9,363 nt of DNA, from positions 1 to 9,363 of the forward strand of contig JACQTG010000040.1 in the NCBI GenBank assembly GCA_016210895.1. The letters are read 5' to 3'. A model generated the notes under the pieces. The model was given only the letters and a program-made list of their open reading frames with translations, was not told the DNA's origin and made no database searches. Position numbers and translations under genes: made by a program. Positions 1 to 6,634 of the stretch are shown one piece after another; the first letter of the stretch is position 1; every line of letters begins with the position of its first letter. The stretch comes from Acidobacteriota bacterium. GTDB taxonomy: Bacteria; Acidobacteriota; Terriglobia; Acidoferrales; 2-02-FULL-67-57.

Positions 1-1746
1 ATTGCCCCACCACTGATGCGCGGTTTCATGGATGGGCACAAGCCCTGAAAAATGTTCGCGCGAGCGCTCGCTCAGTCCCAGACGCGTCTGCTCGGCCCCG
101 CGGAGGAAGGTGAAGGTGGACAGATAGAGCAAGCCGGGATAGCCCTGGCCGAACCGGCCGGGAATCTGCGAGACGTTGAGTTGCGGATAGGGAAAGGGCC
201 CAAAGCGAGGGATGAAAAAGTCGAGTGCTTGTGCCACTTCCTCGGCCACTTCTTCCATCAGGGCTGCCGGGCGCGGCGGAGGCAGTGGCGGCGGCAGCGA
301 CAACAGCAAGTCGGGAAGCGGACGGCGGGACAGTCCGGTAGAACGCCGTGAAAGCGGATCCTCCGGCGGCAGTACGACCGGCGGCTGGGTCAACGGCTGC
401 GCGAGCGCCGGTTCCAATTGTTGGTTGGCGTAGACCCTGAGGGGAACGCCCTGGTGTACACGGGCGTGGGTTTCGTAGGCGCCGAGGTTGAACCCGGCCA
501 TCGGAATCGGCACCTCGCTGCGCCAGTGACTCACGCGCCACGGCCCCTCTTCGCGGTCGGCGACGTGGCGTCCGCTCGCCACCAGAGCCAGCGCGCGTGG
601 ATACCGGAACTCCATCTCAAACAGTGCCGGCCCGGAGGGAGACAAGGTCGGGTACCAGATACCGCGGGCCCCGACATAGAGCACGCCGTTGCCAAGCTCC
701 GAAATCACCCGGCCGCGGTAGCGAAGCCGCAGCGTGTAGACGCGCCCGCGTGCCAGCGGTTCGGGAAGGACAACTAGGACCTGATCGCTCCCCAGCGCCC
801 GCAACTGTTCGGGTTCAAGGGCTTCATTCTGGAAGAAAGGCAGAGGCTCGTCGGCTTCCGTGGTCACTTCTTCCACGTGCAAGAAGCGCGACAGGTCAAA
901 TAGCACCATCCGGTCGCCCGGCGTGCCGGCCTGGAAGTGGACTTTGGCGGTACCTTCCAGGGAGTGGTCATGCTGGATGGTGGTCTCGATGCGATAAGCG
1001 TCGACCTGATGGGCTGTTCGCTCGGATGTCCGGCCGGGCGCCTCCCGGGGGAAGGAGCACCAGATGTCGTAATAAGGGCGTTCTTGCTTCCAACCGGCTT
1101 GCCCGAGCAGGACTTCCTCTTCCCGGCGCTCGTCCAGGAAGGCTTCAAACTGGCCAAGCCGCCGGCTGGTCAGCACGGCGGAGAAATAGGGTTTCGGCTG
1201 CTGGCTCGTCAGGTCGACCAGCACGCGCAGCGAATGAGCGGGATTGAAGGCCTGCACGAGCCCGTTCCACTGCGCCAGAACATCTGACGCCTGCGTAGCC
1301 GAGCCGCGCCCGGCTTCGATCTGTGCGCGCCACTCGGCCTCGGTGGCATCGGTAAAGCGAAAGTAGGCGCTCGAGAATGCCTCCGCCAGGATGGGTGAAC
1401 CGGTGAAGCGAGCCAGTTGCTGGCGTTCGCTCTGCGCCGGCGGCATCACCAGAATCCGACCCTCGCCGACAAATACCGCCCCTGTTACTTGCCCTACCAC
1501 TGGCTGAAGGAAAACCAACATGCCGTGGGTAAGCTCCAGGCGCAGGGCATCGCGGCGCAGGTAGAGCTCCTCGACGCGATAGGCGGCGTCGGGATCGAGG
1601 CTCACCCGGTGCAGCTGCTCCACCAGCTCGCGGACTTCGGCTGCCCAGCCGCTTTCCACCTCGCCTGCCTGTCCCAGTGCGGGCAGGAGTGCGGTGAGCG
1701 CGAGCGCGATCAGGAATGAGATGCGAACGTGGCCGCGGCAGCCCAT
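1..1746 (-). CDS. M1-like (gluzincin) zinc metallopeptidase, secreted, C-terminus cut by window edge
   Basis: This minus-strand frame is open for 582 codons from the ATG at 1746 and leaves the window without a stop. Residues 1-28 look like a signal peptide (R/H-containing start, hydrophobic stretch about 9-24, then Gly-Gln-Ala), so an exported protein is expected. Residues 30-245 match nothing I recognise. Residues 245-430 look like the beta-rich N-terminal domain of M1 peptidases, followed by a proline-rich stretch (451-493) and the start of the catalytic domain. The last ten residues are HETAHQWWGN (573-582), the M1-type HEXXH motif that binds zinc; the third ligand (Glu) would lie beyond the edge. 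The exopeptidase motif GAMEN is not present at the expected place: residues 533-538 read GQGYPG instead. It is therefore M1-like in fold, but aminopeptidase activity is uncertain. The start has no clear Shine-Dalgarno sequence. It is divergent from the TPR peptidase gene at 1834. Confidence 0.85.
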   Translation of the reverse strand, partial: MGCRGHVRISFLIALALTALLPALGQAGEVESGWAAEVRELVEQLHRVSLDPDAAYRVEELYLRRDALRLELTHGMLVFLQPVVGQVTGAVFVGEGRILVMPPAQSERQQLARFTGSPILAEAFSSAYFRFTDATEAEWRAQIEAGRGSATQASDVLAQWNGLVQAFNPAHSLRVLVDLTSQQPKPYFSAVLTSRRLGQFEAFLDERREEEVLLGQAGWKQERPYYDIWCSFPREAPGRTSERTAHQVDAYRIETTIQHDHSLEGTAKVHFQAGTPGDRMVLFDLSRFLHVEEVTTEADEPLPFFQNEALEPEQLRALGSDQVLVVLPEPLARGRVYTLRLRYRGRVISELGNGVLYVGARGIWYPTLSPSGPALFEMEFRYPRALALVASGRHVADREEGPWRVSHWRSEVPIPMAGFNLGAYETHARVHQGVPLRVYANQQLEPALAQPLTQPPVVLPPEDPLSRRSTGLSRRPLPDLLLSLPPPLPPPRPAALMEEVAEEVAQALDFFIPRFGPFPYPQLNVSQIPGRFGQGYPGLLYLSTFTFLRGAEQTRLGLSERSREHFSGLVPIHETAHQWWGN

Positions 1747-1800
1747 GGCCCCGACTCTAGCAACCACCGGTTCAGCCTGCAAGCAAGCCGACCAGAAGCC

Positions 1801-1814
1801 TCTGTTAGAATAGA
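1801..1814. promoter_or_regulatory. Near-palindromic element with -10-like box in the divergent intergenic region
   Basis: TCTGTTAGAATAGA is a 14-bp near-palindrome (TCTGTT / AATAGA halves, one imperfect pair besides the centre). On the plus strand it contains TAGAAT (1806-1811), a good -10-like hexamer about 23 bp before the GTG start at 1834. No convincing -35 box lies at the right distance. It sits in the only intergenic space (1747-1833) between two divergent peptidase genes, so it could be a promoter or an operator. This is inference from sequence alone. Confidence 0.35.
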
Positions 1815-1822
1815 TGCCACCC

Positions 1823-1827
1823 AGGAG
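1823..1827 (+). promoter_or_regulatory. Ribosome binding site that decides a GTG start
   Basis: AGGAG lies 6 nt before the GTG at 1834. The same frame extends up to an ATG at 1729, but that start would overlap the divergent M1-like gene, has no Shine-Dalgarno sequence, and would put 35 unlikely residues in front of a clear signal peptide. The site therefore supports GTG 1834 as the true start. Confidence 0.75.
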
Positions 1828-1833
1828 TCGCGT

Positions 1834-3258
1834 GTGGTCTCGACACCCGCAGGCATCCGACTGGCGCTGTGCTGGCTCTTGGCGCTGCCCACCCTGCTCG
1901 CCGCTGATGTCATTGTGCTGAAGAACGGACGGCGGATTGAAGCCGCCTCGGTGGAGGAGCGCGGCGACCGCGTTTATTGGGAAAGCGAAGCGGGCCGCTT
2001 GAGCGTCCCGAAGCGACTGGTGGAGCGCATCGAGCGGGGTGATGCACCGCTGACGTCGCCCCGGCTGGTGGAGAAGCTACCTCTGGCGGTGGCTCCCCTG
2101 GAGGAGGGTGTCCCGGGCGATGTGATTGTCGACGGGCAGGTGAACCGCGAACGAGTCGCGCAGTTAGAGAATCAGGCAAGCCAGGGCGATGCGAGCGCCA
2201 AGTTGAATGCCGCCGCCGCCCATGCAGTGATCGCGCAACATCTCTCTGCGGAGGGCAACGCGGCCGGGGCCGTGGCCAGTCTGGAGCGTGCCCTTGTGTT
2301 CGCTCCCAATCATCCGCGATTGCTCTTCCACCTCGCCAGCCTGCACTACACCCAGCGCGACTATGCCCGCGCGCTCGAAGCGCTCGAGCGGGCTGCCCGC
2401 GAGCCCGCGCTGGCCTTCGAGGTGTTTCGTCTCCGCGGCCTGATCCACTACGAGATGGAGAAGCTCGAGCTCGCCGTTGCTGCCTGGAAGCAGGCCCTGG
2501 CGCTGCGGGCGGACGCGGAGCTCCAGAACTGGCTCGAGCGCGCCGAGCGGGAAGCTCGCGCCGCGACCGGCTACCAGGAGACGGGGAGCCGCCGCTTCAC
2601 CCTGCGCTACAGCGGCGAAGCTGCTGCTTCGCCGCGGCTGGTGCGCGAGGTGTTCGATACGCTCGAGCGCGAGTTCGACAACTGCTCCTCCCAGTTCAAC
2701 TACTTGCCGCGCGAGCCCATCGTCGTCCTGCTCTACACGAACGAGGCCTTCACCAGCGTCACCGGTGCACCCATCTGGGTCGATGCTGTGCACGACGGCA
2801 AGATTCGTGTACCGGCGCAAGGTCTGAGCAGCCTGACCCCGCGCCTGCGCGACGTCCTCCGGCACGAGCTGAGCCATGCCTTCATCCAGGAAAAGAGCCG
2901 CAACCGCGCGCCGCGTTGGCTCCACGAAGGCCTCGGGCAGTGGTTTGAAGGCGCGCGGTCGAGCCGCGACGCCGACTTGCTCCAGCGCGTGGCCGCAGGC
3001 GGGCGCCTGCCGCTGGCCGGTATCGAAGCCTCGATTTACGGGGCTAGCTTCGAGGAAGTGGCCACGGGCTATGCGCTGGCGCTGGCCGCGGTCGAGACCA
3101 TGCTCGACCTCTACCGGATGAACGGCATCAACCGCCTGCTGGAGGAACTTGCGCGCGGCGCCAGTCTGGACACGGCGCTGACGGCTGCTTACCGAATGAA
3201 TTCCGCGCAGCTCGAAGAGGTCGTGCTCGATTCACTCCGCCGGCGCTACCCTCGTTAG
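1834..3258 (+). CDS. Exported TPR protein with C-terminal peptidase-MA-like (HEXXH) domain
   Basis: The protein has 474 residues from the GTG start. Residues 1-23 form a signal peptide (hydrophobic LALCWLLALPTLLA, cleavage probably at Ala-Ala), so it should act in the cell envelope or outside. Residues 25-69 form a short beta-rich module beginning DVIVLKNGRRIE, a type often seen at the mature N-terminus of such proteins. Residues about 123-240 hold three or so tetratricopeptide-like helix pairs, suggesting a protein-binding scaffold. The C-terminal half carries HELSH (344-348) and then RWLHEGLGQWFE with Glu365, the expected third zinc ligand, as in the peptidase MA family of gluzincins. All three metal ligands and the catalytic Glu345 are present, so it is probably an active zinc protease; the substrate is unknown. 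It is divergent from the M1-like gene and converges on the M20 peptidase gene with a 15-bp gap and no visible terminator. Confidence 0.85.
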   Translation: MVSTPAGIRLALCWLLALPTLLAADVIVLKNGRRIEAASVEERGDRVYWESEAGRLSVPKRLVERIERGDAPLTSPRLVEKLPLAVAPLEEGVPGDVIVDGQVNRERVAQLENQASQGDASAKLNAAAAHAVIAQHLSAEGNAAGAVASLERALVFAPNHPRLLFHLASLHYTQRDYARALEALERAAREPALAFEVFRLRGLIHYEMEKLELAVAAWKQALALRADAELQNWLERAEREARAATGYQETGSRRFTLRYSGEAAASPRLVREVFDTLEREFDNCSSQFNYLPREPIVVLLYTNEAFTSVTGAPIWVDAVHDGKIRVPAQGLSSLTPRLRDVLRHELSHAFIQEKSRNRAPRWLHEGLGQWFEGARSSRDADLLQRVAAGGRLPLAGIEASIYGASFEEVATGYALALAAVETMLDLYRMNGINRLLEELARGASLDTALTAAYRMNSAQLEEVVLDSLRRRYPR

Positions 3259-3273
3259 TTTATTCGTGCCTTC

Positions 3274-4440
3274 CTATATCTTGAGGAGCAGGCCCGCCAG
3301 CAGGGCCGCGCGCTCAGCGAGCGAGCTGATGCGCACGTACTCCTGGGATGAATGCGCGTGCGCGCCGACCCCGCCCAGGCCGTCGAGCGTGGGAATGCCG
3401 AGGGCGGCGGTGAAGTTCCCATCCGAGCCGCCGCCGACTGAGGTTTCACTCAAGCTGAATCCTAGCTCGCGCGCCACCTGCTGTGCCTGTCGGAAGAGCC
3501 GGACCACCCCGGTGGTGCGTTCGAGCGGCGGCCGGAGCGAGCGCCGGTGGAACTCCAATCGGGCACCGCGCAAGACGGGCCGCAGGGCATACAAGCGCTT
3601 CTCGAAGCGCCGGGCATCGGCGCGCTGCGTGGTGCGGACATCAATCCGCGCACGGGCTTGCGCTGCGACAACGTTTGTCCGCGTGCCACCTTCAATCACG
3701 CCCACGTTCACTGTCAGCCCGCGCCGGGGCTCGGCCAGTCGGGCGATGCGCGGAATCTGATGGGCTAGCTCCAGCGTGGCGCTGACGCCTTTCTCCGGAT
3801 CGAGTCCGGCGTGTGCCGCCCGGCCGTGCACGATGAGCTCGTATTCGGCTACGCCCTTGCGTGCGGTCTTGAGCGCGCCATCCGAGCGGGCCGCCGGTTC
3901 GAGCACCAATACGGCCTGGCTACGACGCGCTTCTCGCTCGACGACGGCTCGACTGGCCGCACTCCCAATTTCTTCATCGCTCGAATAGAGGAAGACGAGT
4001 TTCCGCCGGGGAACCAGGCGCAGCGCACGCAGGGTGTCCACGGCCGCCAGGCCGATGACGATGCCGCTTTTCATATCGAAGGCGCCGGGGCCGTAGGCAC
4101 GGCCGCCGCGCAAACGAAAGGGCATCCGGCGGAGCGTGTCGCGCTCGTAGACCGTGTCGAGGTGGCCGAGAACAAGGAGTTGGCCGCGCGTGTGCCCGGA
4201 ATTGAGCCGCAGCTCGGCACGGAATAGGTTGCCGCGCTCGGGCTGCCGCAGGACTCGCACTCGCGCGCCGCGACGCCGCCACGCGCGCGCCAAGTAGCGG
4301 CCCAGGCGGTCCACGGCGGCTTTGTCGAGGCTGGGGGATTCTCTCTCGACGAGCTGCTTGAGCAACCGCACCAGAGCCGGTGTGCGTGCGCGGAGATAAG
4401 CCCGAATGTGCCCGACTTCGCTGGTTGTAGGTTTCGCCAT
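3274..4440 (-). CDS. M20-family metallopeptidase (carboxypeptidase G2-like)
   Basis: The product has 388 residues and no signal peptide, so it is probably cytoplasmic. M20 motifs appear in order: GHLDTVYE (His93, Asp95), a metal site and neighbouring Asp; GPGAFDMKSG (Asp122, the expected bridging ligand); SSDEEIGS (Glu156 as catalytic base, Glu157 as ligand); LEPA (Glu181 ligand); the dimerisation-domain signature GRAAHAG (about 206-212); and a C-terminal GAHAHSSQEYV in which His363 is the likely last ligand. The family is dinuclear zinc enzymes that cut peptides or N-acyl amino acids; order and length are closest to the carboxypeptidase G2/ArgE/DapE-like group, with glutamate carboxypeptidase-type the best guess. 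The exact substrate cannot be read from the sequence. The start at ATG 4440 lacks a clear Shine-Dalgarno sequence. It is divergent from fabZ, with 85 bp between the two starts. Confidence 0.88.
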   Translation of the reverse strand: MAKPTTSEVGHIRAYLRARTPALVRLLKQLVERESPSLDKAAVDRLGRYLARAWRRRGARVRVLRQPERGNLFRAELRLNSGHTRGQLLVLGHLDTVYERDTLRRMPFRLRGGRAYGPGAFDMKSGIVIGLAAVDTLRALRLVPRRKLVFLYSSDEEIGSAASRAVVEREARRSQAVLVLEPAARSDGALKTARKGVAEYELIVHGRAAHAGLDPEKGVSATLELAHQIPRIARLAEPRRGLTVNVGVIEGGTRTNVVAAQARARIDVRTTQRADARRFEKRLYALRPVLRGARLEFHRRSLRPPLERTTGVVRLFRQAQQVARELGFSLSETSVGGGSDGNFTAALGIPTLDGLGGVGAHAHSSQEYVRISSLAERAALLAGLLLKI

Positions 4441-4489
4441 GGGACGGAAACCGAGCCAGCCATCCTAGCTGAGCCCCCGCCAATTCGTC

Positions 4490-4495
4490 TATAAT
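4490..4495 (+). promoter_or_regulatory. Consensus -10 box (TATAAT) of the fabZ-lpxA operon
   Basis: A perfect TATAAT stands 30 bp before the fabZ start, in the 85-bp divergent gap between the M20 gene and fabZ. In such GC-rich sequence this is a notable match to a sigma-70-type -10 box. The region about 17-18 bp upstream (TAGCTGA around 4466-4472) is a poor -35 box. A start of transcription near 4502 would leave a leader of about 25 nt. Confidence 0.55.
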
Positions 4496-4507
4496 CGGAC
4501 GACTCGC

Positions 4508-4514
4508 GGGGAGA
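4508..4514 (+). promoter_or_regulatory. Ribosome binding site of fabZ
   Basis: GGGGAGA is purine-rich and lies 11 nt before the ATG at 4526. The spacing is slightly long, but there is no better candidate, and the protein start matches FabZ family length exactly. Confidence 0.45.
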
Positions 4515-4525
4515 CGCAGCACCTG

Positions 4526-4993
4526 ATGATCTTCGACGCTGAGGCCATCCAGAAAATTCTTCCGCACCGCGCGCCCTTCCTCCTCGTGGACGCAGTGCTG
4601 GAACTCGAGCCCCGAAAACGGGTGGTGGCGGTGAAAAAGGTCCGCCCCGACGAGCCCTTCTTTGCCGGGCACTTTCCCGGGCATCCGGTGATGCCCGGGG
4701 TGTTGATTATCGAAGCTATCGCCCAGGCCGGTGGTTTTATGTTGATGAAGGAAGTCAAAGACCGCGATGCCAAGCTCATGTACTTCGCCGGGGTCGAGGA
4801 GGCGCGCTTCCGCCGGCCGGTGCTGCCCGGCGACGAGTTGCGGCTGGAAGTGGAGATGGTCTATTGGCGCAACAACGTCTGCAAGATGGCCGGCAAGGCG
4901 CTGGTGGGCGACCAGGTGGCCGCAGAAGCCACGGTGATGTGCAAGCTCGTGGAGCGCGGGGGCCAGCCTGCCTCGGCCGGCAAACCTCGCTAG
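4526..4993 (+). CDS. fabZ: 3-hydroxyacyl-[acyl-carrier-protein] dehydratase FabZ
   Basis: FabZ dehydrates 3-hydroxyacyl-ACP to trans-2-enoyl-ACP in the cytoplasmic type II fatty acid cycle and so competes with LpxA for 3-hydroxyacyl-ACP. The 155-residue protein has the usual family length and opens with an ILPHRAPFLLVD motif (11-22). The hot-dog-fold active site is GHFPGHPVMPGVLIIEA, with catalytic His49 and Glu63, the same numbers as in Pseudomonas FabZ. The gene is first in the operon, behind a TATAAT box, and lpxA follows after 15 bp; fabZ-lpxA adjacency is common in Gram-negative bacteria and fits coordination of fatty acid and lipid A synthesis. The C-terminal tail (ERGGQPASAGKPR) is divergent and probably disordered. 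No anomaly is seen. Confidence 0.96.
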   Translation: MIFDAEAIQKILPHRAPFLLVDAVLELEPRKRVVAVKKVRPDEPFFAGHFPGHPVMPGVLIIEAIAQAGGFMLMKEVKDRDAKLMYFAGVEEARFRRPVLPGDELRLEVEMVYWRNNVCKMAGKALVGDQVAAEATVMCKLVERGGQPASAGKPR

Positions 4994-5008
4994 GACGGAA
5001 TTGACGGG

Positions 5009-5785
5009 ATGAGCCGCCACCCCACCGCCATCATTCACCCCGAGGCCCGGTTGGCGCCGGATGTGTCGGTGGGGCCGTACGCGGTGATCGGGCCAGAGGT
5101 GGAGATTGGCCCCGGCTGCACCATTGGGGTGCACGCCGTGGTTGAGGGCCCGCTGCGAATGGGCGCGCGCAATCGCGTCTTCCCGCACGCAGCGCTGGGA
5201 TTGATTCCCCAGGACTTGAAGTTTCACGGTGAACGGAGTGAAATCATCATCGGGGAGGAAAACAGCTTCCGGGAGTTCTCGACCGTGCACCGCGGCACCG
5301 CGGGTGGCGGAGGGGTGACCCGCATCGGCAGCCGCAACCTGGTGATGGCGTATGCCCACATCGCCCACGACTGCATCCTCGGCGACGCGATCATACTCGG
5401 AAACGGCGCCACGCTGGCCGGGCACGTGGTGATCGAAGACCACGCCATCGTCGGCGCCTTCTGCGGGATCCATCAGTTCTGCCGCATCGGGCGGCACAGC
5501 TTCATCGGCGGCTACACCGTGGTGACCCAGGATGTGTTGCCGTTTTCGCGCACCGTCTGGGAGCGGGAAGCTAAAGTGTACGGGGTGAATACAGTCGGGC
5601 TGGAGCGGCGGGGCTTTGCGCACGAGCGCGTCGAGCGGCTGCAGAGTGCCTTTCGACTCCTCACCCAGGCGAAGCTTAACACCAGCCAAGCGCTCGAACA
5701 GATTCGCCAGACGCTCGACCAGAACGAGGACATTGAGGCGCTGGTGCGCTTTATCGAGACCTCAGAGCGCGGAGTCATCAAGTGA
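5009..5785 (+). CDS. lpxA: Acyl-ACP--UDP-N-acetylglucosamine O-acyltransferase LpxA
   Basis: LpxA transfers a 3-hydroxyacyl chain from ACP to UDP-GlcNAc, the first step of lipid A synthesis in the cytoplasm. The 258-residue protein is a left-handed beta-helix of hexapeptide repeats (residues about 8-185, seen as repeated [IV]-G-x-x-x-x-[IV] units) followed by an alpha-helical C-terminal domain (about 195-258). Signature AHIAHDC contains His120, equivalent to the catalytic His125 of E. coli; LAGHV and HQFC (His155) are also conserved, as are QDLK (69-71 region) and STVHRGT. The residue aligned with E. coli Gly173, the hydrocarbon ruler, is Gly168, which hints at a long (about C14) acyl chain. 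The ATG follows GACGGG, a weak ribosome site. The stop overlaps the lpxI start by 4 bases (GTGA). Confidence 0.96.
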   Translation: MSRHPTAIIHPEARLAPDVSVGPYAVIGPEVEIGPGCTIGVHAVVEGPLRMGARNRVFPHAALGLIPQDLKFHGERSEIIIGEENSFREFSTVHRGTAGGGGVTRIGSRNLVMAYAHIAHDCILGDAIILGNGATLAGHVVIEDHAIVGAFCGIHQFCRIGRHSFIGGYTVVTQDVLPFSRTVWEREAKVYGVNTVGLERRGFAHERVERLQSAFRLLTQAKLNTSQALEQIRQTLDQNEDIEALVRFIETSERGVIK

Positions 5786-6603
5786 GCGCCGCCCGCTACG
5801 CGCTGATTGCCGGCAATGGCGAGTTTCCCCTGCGGGTGCTCGAGCAGGCGCAGCGGCGGGGCGTGGAGATGCTCGTGCTCGGCATCCGCGAGGAGACTTA
5901 TCCGGAAATCGAGCAGCTCGGGGCGCCCGTGCACTGGGTGAGCCTGGGCGAGCTGGAGAAGGCGCTGGGGATACTCCGCAGTGCGCAGGTGAACAAGGCC
6001 GTGCTCGCCGGCCAGGTCAAACACACGAAAATCTTCAGTTCGATTCCGCCCGATGCCGCGTTGGGCCAGCTGTTAGCGAGCCTGCCGCAGAAATCCACCG
6101 ATGCGCTGATTGGCAGCATCGCGCGCGTGATTGAGAGCCTGGGGATTGAAGTGGTGGATTCAACCGAGTTTGTGCGCGAGTGGCTGCCCGAACCGGGCCT
6201 GCTGACGGCGCGGGCGCCTGATGCCGAAGAGTCGGCTGACATTGCCTACGGACGACGCGTGGCGCAGGATCTAGCGGCGCTGGATATCGGGCAGACGGTG
6301 GTGGTGAGCCAGCGCGCCTGCGTGGCGGTGGAGGCGATGGAAGGCACCGACGCCACCATTGAGCGCGCCGCGGCACTCGCCAGTGGGCAACGGCTGGTAG
6401 TGGTCAAGGTGAGCAAGCCAAAGCAGGATATGCGGTTCGACGTCCCCGTCGTGGGCTTGCCGACACTGGCGGTGATGAAGCGGGCGGGCGCGACGGCGCT
6501 CGCGCTCGACGCCGGCCGCACGCTCTTGCTCGAGCGCGAACAATTCATCGAGCAGGCGAATGCGCTGAGTCTGGCCGTCGTTGCCTTCGCCCTGCAGGAT
6601 TAA
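5782..6603 (+). CDS. lpxI: UDP-2,3-diacylglucosamine pyrophosphatase LpxI (DUF1009)
   Basis: LpxI hydrolyses UDP-2,3-diacylglucosamine to lipid X and UMP, replacing LpxH in many bacteria. The 273-residue product has the family's usual length. The N-terminal domain begins RYALIAGNGEFPLRVLEQA (about 5-23), and GQVKHTKIF lies at 77-85. The C-terminal domain has VVSQRACVAVEAMEGTDA (174-191) and KPKQDMRFDVPVVG (212-225). Asp220 in the last motif probably corresponds to the catalytic Asp225 described for Caulobacter LpxI; I align this from memory. Translation starts at GTG 5782, overlapping the lpxA stop by 4 bases, which points to translational coupling. It lies directly after lpxA, as expected for this pathway; lpxC, lpxD and lpxB are not in the window. 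Confidence 0.94.
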   Translation: MSAARYALIAGNGEFPLRVLEQAQRRGVEMLVLGIREETYPEIEQLGAPVHWVSLGELEKALGILRSAQVNKAVLAGQVKHTKIFSSIPPDAALGQLLASLPQKSTDALIGSIARVIESLGIEVVDSTEFVREWLPEPGLLTARAPDAEESADIAYGRRVAQDLAALDIGQTVVVSQRACVAVEAMEGTDATIERAAALASGQRLVVVKVSKPKQDMRFDVPVVGLPTLAVMKRAGATALALDAGRTLLLEREQFIEQANALSLAVVAFALQD

Positions 6604-6634
6604 AGAGAACAGAAAACTGAAACGGAAGACTGGA

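Noticed and set aside
26..541. 171-codon minus-strand frame overlapping the left edge
   Set aside because: It is in a different frame from the M1-like gene on the same strand, and its translation is low-complexity; the M1 frame is open to the edge and ends in HETAHQWWGN.
597..1247. 216-codon plus-strand open frame, Arg-rich
   Set aside because: It lies opposite the M1-like gene, whose frame is continuous through the whole region and contains the zinc motif; the Arg/Pro/Gly-rich translation is typical of a shadow frame.
2164..2925. 253-codon minus-strand open frame opposite the TPR/peptidase-MA gene
   Set aside because: It mirrors the TPR and HEXXH coding sequence and has no domain or ribosome site; the plus-strand frame has clear motifs.
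4462..4467. TAGGAT on the minus strand as a -10 box for the M20 gene
   Set aside because: Only four of six bases match the consensus and no -35 box is at proper spacing, so it is too weak to list.
3974..5689. 571-codon minus-strand open frame opposite fabZ and lpxA
   Set aside because: It is antisense to two certain genes and partly to the M20 gene; its translation is His/Ala/Gly-rich with no recognisable domain, as expected from the mirror of GC-biased codons.
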